Positions 13,101 to 28,100 of a DNA stretch of 64,000 nt are shown one piece after another. Both the position numbers and the translations under genes were made by a program. The notes beneath the pieces are model-generated. The model did not search any database. It saw nothing but the letters and a program-made list of their open reading frames with translations, and had not been told where the DNA came from. The stretch's first letter is position 1, and every line of letters starts with the position of its first letter. Source of the DNA: Phocoena phocoena (lineage: Eukaryota > Chordata > Mammalia > Artiodactyla > Phocoenidae); the NCBI RefSeq assembly GCF_963924675.1, contig NC_089230.1:72841223-72905222 (forward strand), read 5' to 3'.

Positions 13101-16100
13101 TAGAGCTGGCTAAGTGAAGGAGAGGGTCCTAGGAGATGAGGGCAGCTATTATAAAGATTGCCTTTTTTAAAACAACTCTGAATTTAATTTTTTTATTAAG
13201 GTGAATGGGTTTACCATCACAGATACCTTTCATTTTACTCAAAGCTATATCAAAAATTTAGCAGATCCCTGAGACAGACCTTTTTTCCTATGCATTATCC
13301 TGTGGACATACTTTTTTTCCCATTCATCGTCCTTGGTCTGGACATTCATGAAAATGCTTTGATAACAACCACGGAGAGGTTATTTGAATATTTCTTCCTA
13401 CTTTAAAATTTTATCTTGCTGGTGGATAGTCTGCAGTAGTAACTGCTTTTACTGAATATTATAATGTACTGTCTAGATCTTCCTTCAGAAATAAAGACTT
13501 TATACCTCCAGGGCTGAAAGTGCCACTAGCACACATCCCTCAGGTGGCAGCCACCTTTAAAATTATCTCAACTGAAGCAAGCAGACCCACTTGAGAAATA
13601 GCCAGACAATCTGGATAAAGAAGCATAAATTCGAAGTAGTCATATTTTGCAATATCAAAACTTCTACAAAGCTACAGTCATCAGGACAAATGGTATTGGC
13701 TTAAGGATAGAAAGATAGACCAATAGAATGAATAAAGATCTCAGAAATAAACCTCACATACATTGTCAAACAATTTTTTCAAGGATTCCAGGACCATTCA
13801 AAGTGGGAAAGGACAATCTTTTCAAAAAATATGCTTGGATAACTGGATAGCCACATGCAAATGAATGAAGTTGGGCCTCTTCCTTATACCATCCACAAAA
13901 ATCAATTCAAAATGAATCAAAGATCTAAATGTAAGATAAATCTGTAAAACTCCTAGGAAAAAAACTAAGTACAAGTCTTTATGACCTTAAATGAGGCAGT
14001 GGCTTCTTAGATATAATAGTGAAAATACAAGCAATCAAAGAAAAAATAAATTAATAAAAATTCATCAAAATTAAAAACTTTTGTGTTACAAATTGATACC
14101 ATCCAGAAAGTGGAAAAACAACCCACAGAATGGGAGAAAATATTCCCATATATCTCATAAGGGACTTACATCCATAATATATAAAGAACTCTTACAATTC
14201 CATAATAAAAAGTAAAACAATTTAAAAATCGGAAAAGGATTTGAATAGGTATTTCTCCAAAAAAAAAGCACAGGTGGCCAATAAGTATGTGAAAAGATGT
14301 TGAATGTCATTAGCCAGCAGAGAAATAAAAGTCAAAAACCACAATGACAGGCCACTTGACACTTACTAGGAAGGCTATCATCAAAAAGATAATAACAAAT
14401 ATTGGCTAGGATGTAGAGAAATTAGAATTCACACAGTGCTGGTAGGGATGTAAAATGATGCAGTTCTCCAAAAGTTAAACATAGTTTCCATGTGGCACAG
14501 CAATTTCAGTCCTAGCTATACATCCAAGAGAATTGAAAACATATGTCCACATGACTTGTACACAGATATTCACAGAAGCAATTTTTATAACAGCCAACAA
14601 GTGGGAACAACCCAAAAGTCCATCAACTGTTGAACAGATAAACAAAATGTGGTACATTCATAAAATAATCAGCCATAAAAAGAAGATGAACCTTGAAAAT
14701 AGTTTGCTAGGTGAAAGAAGCCAAATACAAAAAGCCACATATTATATGATTACATTTATATGAAATGTCCAAAGCCGGGGAATCTTTAGAAGCAGAATGT
14801 ACATTAGTAGTGGTCAGAGTGACTGCTAATGGGGATGGGGATTCCTTTGGGGTGATGAAAATGTTTTGAAATTAGAGTGTGTTAATGATTTCACCACCTT
14901 GTGAACATACATTGTGCACTGAATTTTACTCTTTTAACAGTATGAATTTTATGATATGTGAATTGTATCAGTCTTTTTAGAAGTCTCATCTTACTATACA
15001 CCCATTAGAATGACTAAAATTTTTAAAAGAAGAGAAGAGCTGACAGTACTTTCTACTTACCAAGGGTGTGGAGCCTCTGGAATTCTCACACTTTGCTGTT
15101 GGGAATACAACATAGTGTTGCCATGGAAATCAGTTTAGCAGTTTCTTATAGTTAAACCTATACTTAATATGACTCTGTAAATACATGTCTAGGTACTTGT
15201 CCTAGAGAAATGAAAACATATGTTCTCACAAAAACTTGTCCATGTATCTTTATAGGAGTATTATTTTAAAATGCCAGAAACAACCGAAATGTCTTTCACT
15301 GGGTAAATGTATAAGCAAACTGTGGTAAACCTCTTCATTAGAATACTACTTAGAAATGAAAAGGAATGAACTATTGAGGTACACAAGAGCACAGATGAAT
15401 CTCAAATACATTATGCTAAGTGAAAGAAGCCAGACATAAAAAAATTACATACTGGTAATTCCACTTATACAGTTTACTTTTGGGCTTCCCTGGTGGCACA
15501 GTGGTTGAGAGTCCGCCTGCCGATGCAGGGGACACGGGTTTGTGCCCCGGTCCGGGAAGATCCCACATGCCGTGGAGCGGCTGGGCCCATGAGCCATGGC
15601 CGCTGAGCCTGCGCGTCCGGAGCCTGTGCTCTGCAGCGGGAGAGACCACAACAGTGAGAGGCCCACGTACAGCAAAAAAAACAAAAACACATACAACATA
15701 TACAGTTTACTTTTGTTAAGGCAGAACTATAGGGAATATATCAGTGGTTGCCAGGGTTAGGAGTAAGGGGAAGTTTGGGTTGCAAAGAGAGAATATTTTT
15801 GAGTGATTAAATTGCTGTGAATCCTGATTGTAGTGATGATTACGTGAACCCACGTATTTGTCAAAATTTATAGAAATGTACAACACCCCGCAAAAAAGTC
15901 CCACTGAATTTCACTGTAAGTAAATATTTTATTAATGAAAACATATTCCAAAACTGAAAAAAATTTTATCTTCATACTCCTTATCAATATTGCAGCTTTG
16001 CTTTTTTTTTTTACAGAAATTGACAAGCTGAACCTAAGATTTATATGGAAATGTAAGGAAGCCAGAATAAGCCAAAACATTTTGAATAAAGAAGAATCAT

Positions 16101-19100
16101 TTTGAAAGACTCACACTTCATGATTTCAAAACTCAACTACAAAGCTACAGTAATTAAGACGCGTGGTACTGCATAGGAATAGGCATACACATCAGTGGAA
16201 TAGAATGACAGGCTACCAATAAGCTTACACATCTGTGGTCAGTTGACTTTCAACAAAGGTGCCAGGACAGTTCACCTTTTTGATTTGTTGAAAAGAATTT
16301 GTTGAACAGAATTTGTTGAAAAGAATCACCTTTTCAACAAACAGTGCTAGGACAAGTGGATATCCACATGTAAAAGGATGAAGTTAGACTTTTTATTTAC
16401 CCCAAAGTAATTAATTCCAAATGAATCTAGAACTAAGTGTAGGAGTCAAAATGATGAAACTTTTAGCAGAAAATTTATGAGTAAATATTGATGACCTTGG
16501 ATTAGATAATGTTCCTAGATGTGACAGCAAAAGCACAAGCAACAGTAGAAAATAAAAGATAAATAGGACTGCATCAGAATTAAAAACTTTTGTGCCACCC
16601 AGGAGACCATCAAGACAGTGTAATATCCAGAATAAGTAAAGAACTCTTATAACTCAATAATGAAAAGACAACCCAATTTTTAAATGGTCAAATGATTTAA
16701 AAAAGACATTTCTCCAAAGAATATATACATGTGGCCAATGTACACGTGAAAAGAGGCTCAACATCAGTCATCTGTGAAATGCATATCAAAACCACAGTGA
16801 ACCATCCCTTCACACCCATTAGGATGGCTATAATTAAAAAGGCAGATCATAACCAGTCTTGATAAGGATGTGGAGAAATTAAAACCCTCTAACATTGCTG
16901 GTGAGAATGTAACATTGGGCAGCTGCTATGGGAAGCAGGTTGGCAGTTTCTGGAAATGTTAAACATAGAGTTACCATTAGGCAGAGGTGCCTAGAAAGCT
17001 CTTCCCCAGATCTCTGCTCAGCTTTGCGTAAGCTTCACCCCTATGAGGCCTTCCTTGAACACCCTATTTAATCCTGCCTGCCCCTCACTCTCAGCCTACC
17101 CCACCAGTTCCCCCTTACCCTGCTGCTTTCCATTTTCCATAGGCTTGCCATATCATCTTCTAGCAGCCTGTATACTCTTTTATTATTTTATTGTTTTATC
17201 ATCCATCTCACCCATCAGAATGCAAATTCCTCTGGGGTTGGGCTCTTTGTTTTTGTAACTAACCTATCCCAACTGCTTAGAGCAGTGCCTAGCATATGTA
17301 GGGTTCAATAAATATTTGCTGAAATAATAAATGAATTGAGCTTAGAGCAGAATGACTAAGCCCGTTGGGTCAGGAGTCCCCAGGACCACCCACACATTTA
17401 TAGATCCACTAGAAGGACTCAAGGGAGTCAGCACGTAGTTGTACTCACAGCTAAGGTTTATTACAGCAGCATAGTAAGGATACACAGCTGGATCATCAGG
17501 GGCAGAGACACAGGCAGCATCCAGAAGAATCCACACATGGACTTCCTTATGCTCTCTCTTCCCCTTGAGGGGAAGAACACACAAACATGCAGCAACCCCT
17601 AGGATGTTCCTGCCCAGGAAAGCCCTTTAGAGACTCAGCATCCAGGGTTTTTATTGGATGCTTGTCCTGTAGGCACTCTGCCTGGCATGTACCAAAATAT
17701 CAGTCTCGTGGAAGGAAAGCAGATTTTCAGCATACACCTTGTTTGTGCCGTTTAGATACAGTGATCCACGCTTATCATTAGGAAAACTTTTATCTCAGTA
17801 TAGGGGACAATTGATATTAGCAAGGTCCCCAGCCACACGGGCTTTCCTAAGATAGCAGTCTCAAGCCTGCTATGTTCACTCTTTTCTGGACACCAGTAGA
17901 CATTAAAATATGATCCTTAAGAATAACGTGAAGTGAAAGAAAATGTTAGACTTGAGAATATGTTTCCTAACGTGGTTTCTCCTTTGTAAAACTAAATGCA
18001 GTCATCTGTAGGCAAAATATGGACTTTTGCTAGACCTCTGATTCTTTGATCTTTTAAATGTCATATCATTTAAGCTGAGTATAGAGGTTTAAATTCTTTT
18101 TTCTTCTATCCATTTATAGATCTTGGAATTTCTGGTCCCACGTCCAAAAAGTAAGTATTTTTGAAATTGTCTGGTTTTCTTATGAAAAGTGTATCTGTAC
18201 TTATTTGAGACTATCAAACATTGCGCTCATTGGAGTAATTACTCATTCCCAGGCTAGGTAACTGCAAAATTGGTTTTAATTCATTCCCAGTTTTTGTTTT
18301 TGTTGTTATTCTATTGGAACCTCCAAACTACTGGCTCTGCAGTGAGAAGGAATAATCTATTTCAGCCTCCATATTGTCACTAAGTATATCTAGAAATATT
18401 TGGGAATTGTGGTTTGAATACTTTAGTAGCTTTAAATTGTAGATTCATTGTAATATTACTAGCTAACATTGATTTTTAAAAAAGTCTCATGGGGGTCAGT
18501 TTTAAGGAAGAGTAGTAAAAATGACAAACAATGTACACTTTTTTTTTTTTTGCCTCTCACTGTTGTGGCCTCTCACTGTTGTGGCCTCTCCCGTTGCGGA
18601 GCACAGGCTCCGGACACGCAGGCTCAGCAGCCATGGCTCACGGGCCCAGCTGCTCCACGGCATGTGGGATCTTCCTGGATCGGGGCACGAACCCGTGTCC
18701 CCTGCATTGGCAGGCGGACTCTCAACCACGGCACCACCAGGGAAGCCCCAATGTACACTTTTTTTTAGATGCATATTTCAACGTCTCTGAAATTGGGATG
18801 CATTTAACAGTAGATGTAATCTTACAATCACTTGAAGGCAGGTTGTAGTCATGACATAGTTATGTGAAACCCTCTTTTGAACCCTGTAAGATCCAGAAAG
18901 TGCCATTATGGATTCATCTTCAATTCAACAAAGGATATACAATATTTATGATATACTTATTTGGAATTTTTTATAACCAGTGATGAATTCAGTTGAATTT
19001 TGTGGCACATTTTTCCATTTGAAGTGACAAGAAATTCTTGTTATCCCTGAGGTCTAACCTCTAACTGATTTTTTTGTCAAATGCTCTTAAGATCTCTTAG

Positions 19101-22100
19101 ATGAGATATGGTAAGACTCCTCTATCTGTTTTAACCTGTTCTCTTTATTACCGCTTGACCCAAACAGACTGCTTCTGACCCCAGATAAAAGTATTTAGGG
19201 AGCCACACACCCTTCTTTTCTGATTGTGTGTTTGTCTCTTTGTTTGGTTTGCGTGCTTGATTTTAGGGGAGATCTTCAGTGGAATGCTGGAGAGAAGAAG
19301 TTGACTGGGGGAGCTAACTGGCAGCCAAAAGTAGCCCCTGCCACTTGGTCAGCAGGTGTCCCACCCAGTGCACCCTTGGTATGTAGTCCCCAGAGGCCAG
19401 GGCAGTGTGGGCACTTTGCCAGTTTCCAAATGTATAGAACAGGGTCCATATTGCTGAATTTTGCTACTGACATTGTACTTTTTCACCCACATTAGGAACA
19501 AGATGCCATATTTACTGAAATGCAAATTTCATTGACTTTAGTAAAGATTATGACCTATCTTTTTATTTTAATGATTTCAAAATAGTATTTATGCTTCTTC
19601 AGATATTAGTCCTTTATTTGTACAGTTATGGAAATGATTCTTCAAAACATGTAATATCATTGATCGCTATCTGTGTTTTACCACATTTCTTGCCCAAATT
19701 TCCTGATGGCCATAAGAAGTAATGAAAACTTTTTTTCTTACCAGAAAGATTGGGCAGTTTTCTATCGTGTAAGTGAGCTTTCATTTTAAAACCTTGTGGA
19801 TTCTTCTCACCATGTTTTCAATTTGAAACGACTTTCACCATCTTTTCTATAAAATTTAAATAGGTTTCATTTCTGTATATTAAATTTCTATCAGTATATT
19901 TAAGGCCAACATTCACTCTGTGGAAGAACATATCACTGGAGATAAAGACTTAATTATTACTTAGTGTGATTTGCCACCACAAAAAGTACGTTTCCAGGAT
20001 AGCAAAATTTACTATTTTTCTATATATGCCCCATATTTAGCAGAACTAGGCTAGCTACTGCTTCCCCAGCTCACCCGTAGTTTTTCACCTTTGCTTACAT
20101 TACACCTTCACTTGTCTAATTGACCCATCTCTAAGGTTTTCTTGATGCCAACCTCTCCTTGTTGCTGAATTAATTCCTAACCATCAACCGCCAACCCCAG
20201 CCAAACAAGCATGCATGGAGGTGAATTAGTATATATTAGAATATAAACATTTTAGATAGGCTCCATTAAAAATGATGTGTTCCACACATATATATGGAAT
20301 TTAAGGGAAAAAAATGCCATGAAGAACCTAGGGGTAAGATAGGAATAAAGACGCAGACCTACTGGAGAACGGACTTAAGGATATGGGGAGGGGGAAGGGT
20401 GAGTTTTGACAGGGCGAGAGAGAGTCATGGACATATACACACTAACAAACGTAGTAAGGTAGATAGCTGGGGGGAAGCAGCCGCAAGGCACAGGGATATT
20501 AGCTCGGTGCTTTGTGACAGCCTGGAAGGGTGGGATGGGGAGAGTGGGAGGGAGGGAGACGCAAGAGGGAAGACATATGGGAACATATGTATATGTATAG
20601 CTGATTCACTTTGTTGTAAAGCAGAAACTAACACACCATTGTAAAGCAGTTATACCCCAATAAAGATGTTTAAAAAAAAAAAAAAAAAAAAAAATGATGT
20701 GTTCCAGAAATTTATTTAAATATCTGAGTTTTTGAATTTAGAACACATTTTCTTTTTTTTTTTAACTTTTTATTTTATATTGGAGTACAGTTGATTAACA
20801 GTGTTGTGTTAATTTCAGGTGTACAGCAAGGTGATTCAGTTATACATATACATGCATCTATTCTCTTTCAAATTCTTTTCTTAAGTTGTTACATAATATT
20901 GAGCAGAGTTCCTGATGCTGTACAGTAGGTCCTTGTTGGTTACCCATTTTAAATATAGTAGTGTGTACAAGAACACATTTTCTTTTAAACAATTTTATAA
21001 ATAGTAATGTTTTTACACATAGTTTCATAGCGAGTTTATAAATAAAAATAAGCTCAAATCACTCTGAAAAAGGACTTTTGAATCAAAATTTACCACTAAA
21101 CAGTACTAATAGTATTAGTTGAACTACAGTTTATACCGTAGTTTCTATAGGAAAATACATTCTGTGCTCAGACTTGGTTCTCAAAACCCACTTCCTCTGG
21201 TCTCCCCACTCCACCCCTTGGTGCTTGTAAGAGAGCAGGAAATTCAAGGACTGATATTCTCTGCCTTTGGTGAGTTCAAAGTCTGAAAGAACTTAATTTT
21301 AAGAAGTGACTTCTAAAAGATAACAATGAGAAGATTGCCTATTATGTATGGATATTTACCTCTTCAAATCTTTCATTATTTAAAAACAGTGCTTAAGAGG
21401 GCCATTTTTGTATTTAGCTATAAATAGAGTTCCATTTTAATTTTTAGAAAGGATACTTAGTAGAAAGCTACCAGTCTCTTAAACTGAGCTATGCCCAGGA
21501 TAACCATATAATTTATTCCCCGAACTAGGGCTCTTTAAGGGTGGAAGGGAGCATAATTATTATCCTGGGACCCCAAGCATGTGCCTGGTACCTGGTGGCC
21601 CACATAGATGATCAGACCACAGTCAGGTAGCACTCTGGGCCTAGGCAACTGCACTCCATTCTTTTTTTTTGTTTTTTAATTGACATAAAGTTGATTTACA
21701 CTGTTGTGTTAATTTCTGCTGTACAGCAAAGTGATTCAGTTATACACATATATGTATATATATCTTTCCATATTCTTTTCCCTTATGGTTTATTATGGGA
21801 TAGTGAATATAGTTCCCTGTGCTGTACAGTAAGACCTTGTTGTTTATCCATTCTCTATATAATAGTTTGATTCTGCTAACCCCAAACTCCCAGTCCATCC
21901 CTCAGCCGCACTCTATTCTTAAATACAAAAACATTGCTGGGGGTAGAGGGAGAGAGATTCAATAAACGTAAATAACATCCCTAAAGAAAGAGAAAGCTTC
22001 TTTAGAACGGATCTTATAAATCTGTTAATACTGCATATTGACATGAACGCTCACAATTTATATTATCATCGCCAAATTAAAAGAACTAATTTTTCTGCTC

Positions 22101-25100
22101 TGTTCTGTGCAAAATTAAAGAGACCTTATCTGCAGTCCTAAGAAGTTTATACTTAGTAGTGTTGCCCTTATCAGCAGGATAAAGCCATTTAATGTTTTTT
22201 TAACAGGTTAGTTTCCAAACAGTCATGGAGGGAAGGGCGATGAGAATACTGGCATCTGGCAGATCAGCTGTAGGTTTAAAAATTTTTAAAAGGTTGGAGC
22301 CAGAGGTGAGGATGGAAAGTAAGACAAGAAAGAAAAGTCTCAGGTAGATTCCACACAACTGGGGATAATTGTGAACAAACACACCAAGACACTGGTTGCC
22401 CAGGTTTGTATGTGGGGCAGTTTGCTAAGTAATGAGGCCATTACCCCAGAAGGGGAACAAAGGAGAAGTCCTTTAAAAACGGTATTGAATTGGAGATCTT
22501 CCTTGGCCATCACCTCCCCTGAGATGAAGAGTTTAACCATACAAGGTTAGGAATTCATCAGGTGCTTAATTAACAGCTCTTTTGCTTCTTCAGGCCCACG
22601 AGGCTGCCAGTTACCCGATTGTCAGGCACCATCCCTGAGACTGAGATTAATACTCTTATATTTTTAAACCCCAGAACTCCTTATTTTTGTTTAAGAAGCA
22701 GAAAACTTTATGTTGTTCATAGTGAAACTCCAGAAAGTTAAAGACAGTAGGCTTTAGCATGAAGTGTCCGCAGGCAGCTGTGGAAAGAGAAATTAGAACA
22801 ACAGAAATAATTTATTAGGAGGGCAGAGTTACATGTAGTCCTATTTCTTTTGTTTATTTTCTTTAACATTTTAGGTAATAATATGAAGGCTGTCCTATGC
22901 AGTTATTTTATCATTATTAACCCTCACTTAGTTGTATAAAAATTCACTGCCATTTACTGCAAAGCTCTCCTTCCTGAACAAAGCTGTAGCCTTGTTTTTA
23001 CTTGGTGGTGCAGCTCTAAAGTTTTTCAGACCATAGAACCCAACTTATATCTAAAAACCTTTAACAGGACTGGCATATCATCATGGCCATCAAGAGGGTT
23101 ACTCGTTCCTAGTTTTGAGCACAACAGACCTGTTAAGTTTCCATCAGACAAACTAGGAAGATACTTGCAACTCGGAAATATGTGCATTTTGCAGGAGGCC
23201 ACAGAATCCACAATTCTCCCCCTAAAAGCAACTAATCTTTATATGCCTATAGGTGAAAGATTTTGTTGAGTGTGGAAAAAGAAAACAACTTTTAAAACCT
23301 TAGGACAAATAACACTGAGGGAGTAAATTATTAAGAGTTAATCTACCATTTGAGCAAAATGACAAACAGACTCCCTTTAAATTTTTTGATTCATTTGTCT
23401 GATCAGGATCTGCAGGTTCATTTTATTTTGGTAGCTTTTTTCGTTCACGGTCTTAAGTCCTAATGATACAATTCTTGTAAATACAGTTATCATTGTATGG
23501 TGCAATTCTGGGTCTAGTGAATAGCCTACCACCTAACCTGTTGAGTAGAGTGAATGTGAAGTATAATACTTCTTTTGTAGGGGAGGAAAAATAACTTCCC
23601 CTCTATCCTTCTGAATTCTTAGTAGAGACTCCTGTAATAAAAGACGTATGAACAAGAGAAAAACAGAAGTTTATTAACATGTATGCCTCATATATACAGG
23701 GAGATACCCAGAGAAAAAAATGAGTAACTCCCCAAGGTGGCCCAAGCCAGCAGCTTAAATATACCATTCAGCTAAAGACAAAAGAAAGAATGATGTAGGG
23801 AGGTTACCAGGAAAAGCAGGGTCGACAAAGTTAAGATTTGTTATGTAGATTTTAAGTCAGTGACTTCTCCATTGATAAGATTCTCTTGTGATTCAGTCAT
23901 CCTTCTCTTCCCGGTACAGAGAAGGAGACACCCTTACAAGTGGAGATTTCCTTTATAAATCTAAATGTCCCTTACAAAAGTTTAATTTCTACCGTTTTCA
24001 GAGTTTCTCCTGCTGTTCTTCAAAATAATCAGCTCAAAATCATCCTTATGCCAAAGAAGCGTACGGTGGTGGGGTGGGTTTTTCTGCTACCCTTTGGATT
24101 TTCTTTCATTTAAAAATTTTTGAGATAAATTTATGTAACATTAAATTCACCATTTTCACAACTTTCAAGTGTATAATTCAGTGATTTTTAGTATATTTTT
24201 GAAGCTGTAAAACCATCACCATTCTCTAATTCCAGAATATCTCCATCACCCCATAAAGGAACACAGTCTTTCCCAATTTTCCCCTTCCCTATACCATGAC
24301 ATCCAAATATTTACTCTGTTTCTATGGACTTGCCTATTCTGGATTTTTAATATAAACAGAGTCATATACTTTGGAGCCTTTTGTGCCTGACTTTTTGGCT
24401 TCTTTCACTTATCATAATGTTTTCAAGGTTGATCCGTGTTGTAGCATGTATCAGTACTTCATTTTTGTATTGCTGACTATTCTGTTGTTTGGATATACCA
24501 CGTTTTATTTATTCATTCATTAACGGACAGACATTTGTGTTGTTTCCACTTTTGGCTGTTATGAAAGATGATTCTGTTATTTGTATACAAGTTTGGTAAG
24601 AATATATATGTCCTCAGTTCTTTTGGGAATATACCTAGGAATGGAATTGCCAGGACTTGTGTGACTGTTGAGCTTTTTGAGGAACTGCCAAACTTTTTCA
24701 CAGCAGCTGCATCAGCTTATGTTTCCACCAGCAATGCACAGGGTTTCAATTGTGGTTTTCATGTGCATTTCCTTAATGACTAATGATACTGAGAATCTCT
24801 TCAGGTACTCTTGGCCATTTGTATATCCTTTTCCAGAGAAGTGTTTGTTCATGTCCTTCGCCCATTTTATAATTGGGTTGTCTGTTTATTGTCGAGTTCT
24901 AAGAGATCCTTATAATTCTGGATACCAGATACATAATTCGCAAATATTTTCTCCCATTCTGTGAGTTGTCTTTCTTGGTAGTATCTTTTAACCCACAAAC
25001 TTTTTGATTCTGATAAGCTCCAATTTGTCTATTTTTATTGTTGTTGCTTTTGCTTTTTTTTTTTTTTTTTTTTTTGTGGTATGCGGGCTCCGGACGCGCA

Positions 25101-28100
25101 GGCTCAGCGGCCATGGCTCACGGGCCTAGCCGCTCCGCGGTATGTAGGATCTTCCTAGACCAGGGCGCGAACCCGTGTCCCCTGCATCGGCAGGCGGACT
25201 CTCAACCACTGCGCCACCAGGGAAGCCCTGTTGCTTTTGCTTTTGGTGTCATATTTAAGAAGCCATTACCTAATCCAAAGCTTAAAGATTTACACCCAGA
25301 TCTCCTTCTAAGAGTTGTATAGTTTTACCTGTTACATTTGGTTTTTGACCTATTTTAGGCTTATTTTCATATGTGGTCCAAATTCTTTGTGTTGCATGTG
25401 GAAATCTAGTTAATCCCAGAACCATGTGTTGAAAAGACTGGTTTTTCTTCATTTATTGGTCTTGGCATTCTTCTCAAAAATCAATTGACCATAGATATAT
25501 AGATTTATTTCCATACTCTCTATTCTGTTGTATTGACCTATATGTCTGTTCTTATGCCAGCACCACAGTGTTTTGATCAATGTAGCTTAGTAGTAAGTTT
25601 TGAAAACAGAAAGTGTGAGTCCTCCAAATTTGTTCTTGTTTTACGAGATTGTTTTGGCTATTCTGGGTCCCTTGCATATCCATATAAATTTTAGGTTCAG
25701 ATTGTCCATTTTTCCAAAAGAAGCTGTTGAAATTTTTATAGGGTTTACTCTGAATCTATAAAGCAAATTGGGAAATAGTGCCATCTTAACAATATTGTCT
25801 TCCAGTCCATGAACAGAGGACATCTTTCTGTTTATCTGAGTCCTCTTTAATTTCTTTAACAACGTTTTATAGTTGTCAGTGTACAAGTCTTACACTCTCT
25901 GTTAAATTTATTTCTAAGTATGTTGTTTTTAATGCTGTTGTAAATTAATTTTTTTATAATTGCATTTTTTATTGTTCATTGCTAGTGTAAGGTGAATGTC
26001 ACATTGATTTTTGTATACTTATTTTGTATCCTGTGACTTTGCTGAACTTGTTTATTAACTCTGATAGTTTTTTTGTGTGTGGATTCTTTAGGATTTTCTG
26101 TATATAAGCTCATATCATCTACAAATATAGTTTTATTTCTTCCTTTCTTTCTGGATGCTATTTCTTTCTTTTTCTTACCTAGTTGCCCTGACTAGACTTT
26201 CCAGTACATCTTTGTCTTGTTCTTCGGGAGAAAGCTTTCAGTCATTCAACATTAAGTACGATATTAGCCATGAGTTATTTGCAGATGCCCTTTATCAGGT
26301 TAAGGAATTACCCTTCTGTTCTTAGTTTATTTAGTGTTGTTTTGTTCATGAAAGGATGTTGGATTTTGTCAAATGCCTTTTCTGCATCTACTGAGATGAT
26401 CTTTTTTTTCTTATATTCTATTAATATGACATATTACATTGATTGAGCCTACCTTGCATTCCTGGGATAAATCTCACTTAGTTTTGGTGTGTAATTCTTT
26501 TAATATGCTGCTAGATGTGGTATGCTAGTATTTTGTTGAGAATTTTTGTATCACTGTTTGTAAAGGATTTGGTCTGTAGTTTTTTCTTGTGATGTCCTTG
26601 TCTGGCTTTGGTATCACAGTAATACTGGAATCAAAGAATAATTAGAAAATGTTCCCCTTCTATTTTTTTTTTTTTGAGAGCTTGAGAAGGATTGAAATTA
26701 ATTCTCCTTTATAAATGTAATAGAACTGACCCGTGAAGCCATCTGGTTTTGGGCTTTTCTGTGATAGAAGGTTTTTGATTACTGACTCAGTCTCTTTACT
26801 TGCTATACCACTATTTAGATTTTTCTGTTTCTTCTTGAGTCAGTTTTCGTAGTTTGTGTCTTTCGTGGAATTTGACCATTTCATCTAGATTATCTAATGT
26901 TTTTAGCATGTAATTTCTGATAATATTTCCTCATAATTTTTTATTTCTGCAAGGTTGGTAGTAATATCTCCACTTCCTTTCCTGATATTGGTTATGTAAG
27001 TTTCTCTCTCTTTCTTGGTTTGTCTACCTGAAAGTTTGTTAATTTTATTGATCTCTTCAGAGAGCCAGCTTTTGGTTTCTTCTATTTCCTCTTTTGTTTT
27101 CCCATCTCTATTTCACTTTTCTCTGATCTAATCATTATTATTTCCTTTCTCTGCTCACTTTGGAATTGGTTCTTCTTTTTGCTAGTTCCTTCTGGTGGAA
27201 GTTTAGGTTATTGATTTGAGATCTTTCTCCTGCATATGGGCTATATGTTCTTGTTTCTTTGCATGCCTCATAATTTTCTGTTGAAACCTGGACACTTTGA
27301 ATATTATAATATGGCAGCTTTGGAAATCATGTTCTACCCCCTCCCCAAGGTTTTTGTTGCTACCTTTTTTGTTGTTTTGCTACCTTGGTTGGGGGGAGGG
27401 GGTTATTGTTTGTTTGTTTGTTTTGTCCTTTTAGCTAAGTGGTCAGCTAATGATTAGACAGATACTACTTAAACTCCTGGAACCAAAAATATCTCCCAGT
27501 CTTTGCAGAGGGGCTCTGAGTATGTATTAGGCATGACTTCAGACTCAACCAGGCAGTTTGCAACTCTGCCTTAGCGATCACGGCTGCTTTCTTAAAGCCT
27601 CAAAGTCAACCCAGAGGCATCTCACATCTATCCTGAGCATATGCACAGCCCTGGGTATGTGCCTGGCTATCTAAATTCCCAGGAGAAGGTCTGGGTTTTT
27701 CAAACCCTTTACCCTCAAAGCATCTCATTCTCCAGCCTTTCCTTCTGAGCTTTTTGTTTAGTCTGTTGTTTTTGCTGACTGATATCCATTGCCTGATACA
27801 GCAACAACTGAAAAATTTGCCTTTAAGTATTTTCCACAAATGTCTTCAGGTAACAGCTTTAGCGCTAGATGGGTTCCCAGTTTGGCAAGATAAGGACAAG
27901 CCTTTTGAGCCAATGTTTCCAGGGAGCCACCTATACACGAGACAAGACAAGGCAAATAATTAAAATATATTCTGCTCCTCGTGGTACTATTACTGGGACT
28001 GTGTGCTGTTATTTTCAAAGCTACAGCTGAACTGGAGAACAGTGGCTGGAACTCTAGGGTAAGTTAAAATGCCCCAAAGCTCAATGTTCTTACCAAGATT

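Noticed and set aside
24568..24964. Frames in the 24-27 kb region
   Set aside because: They lie in antisense old L1 3'UTR/ORF2 sequence with no coding support.
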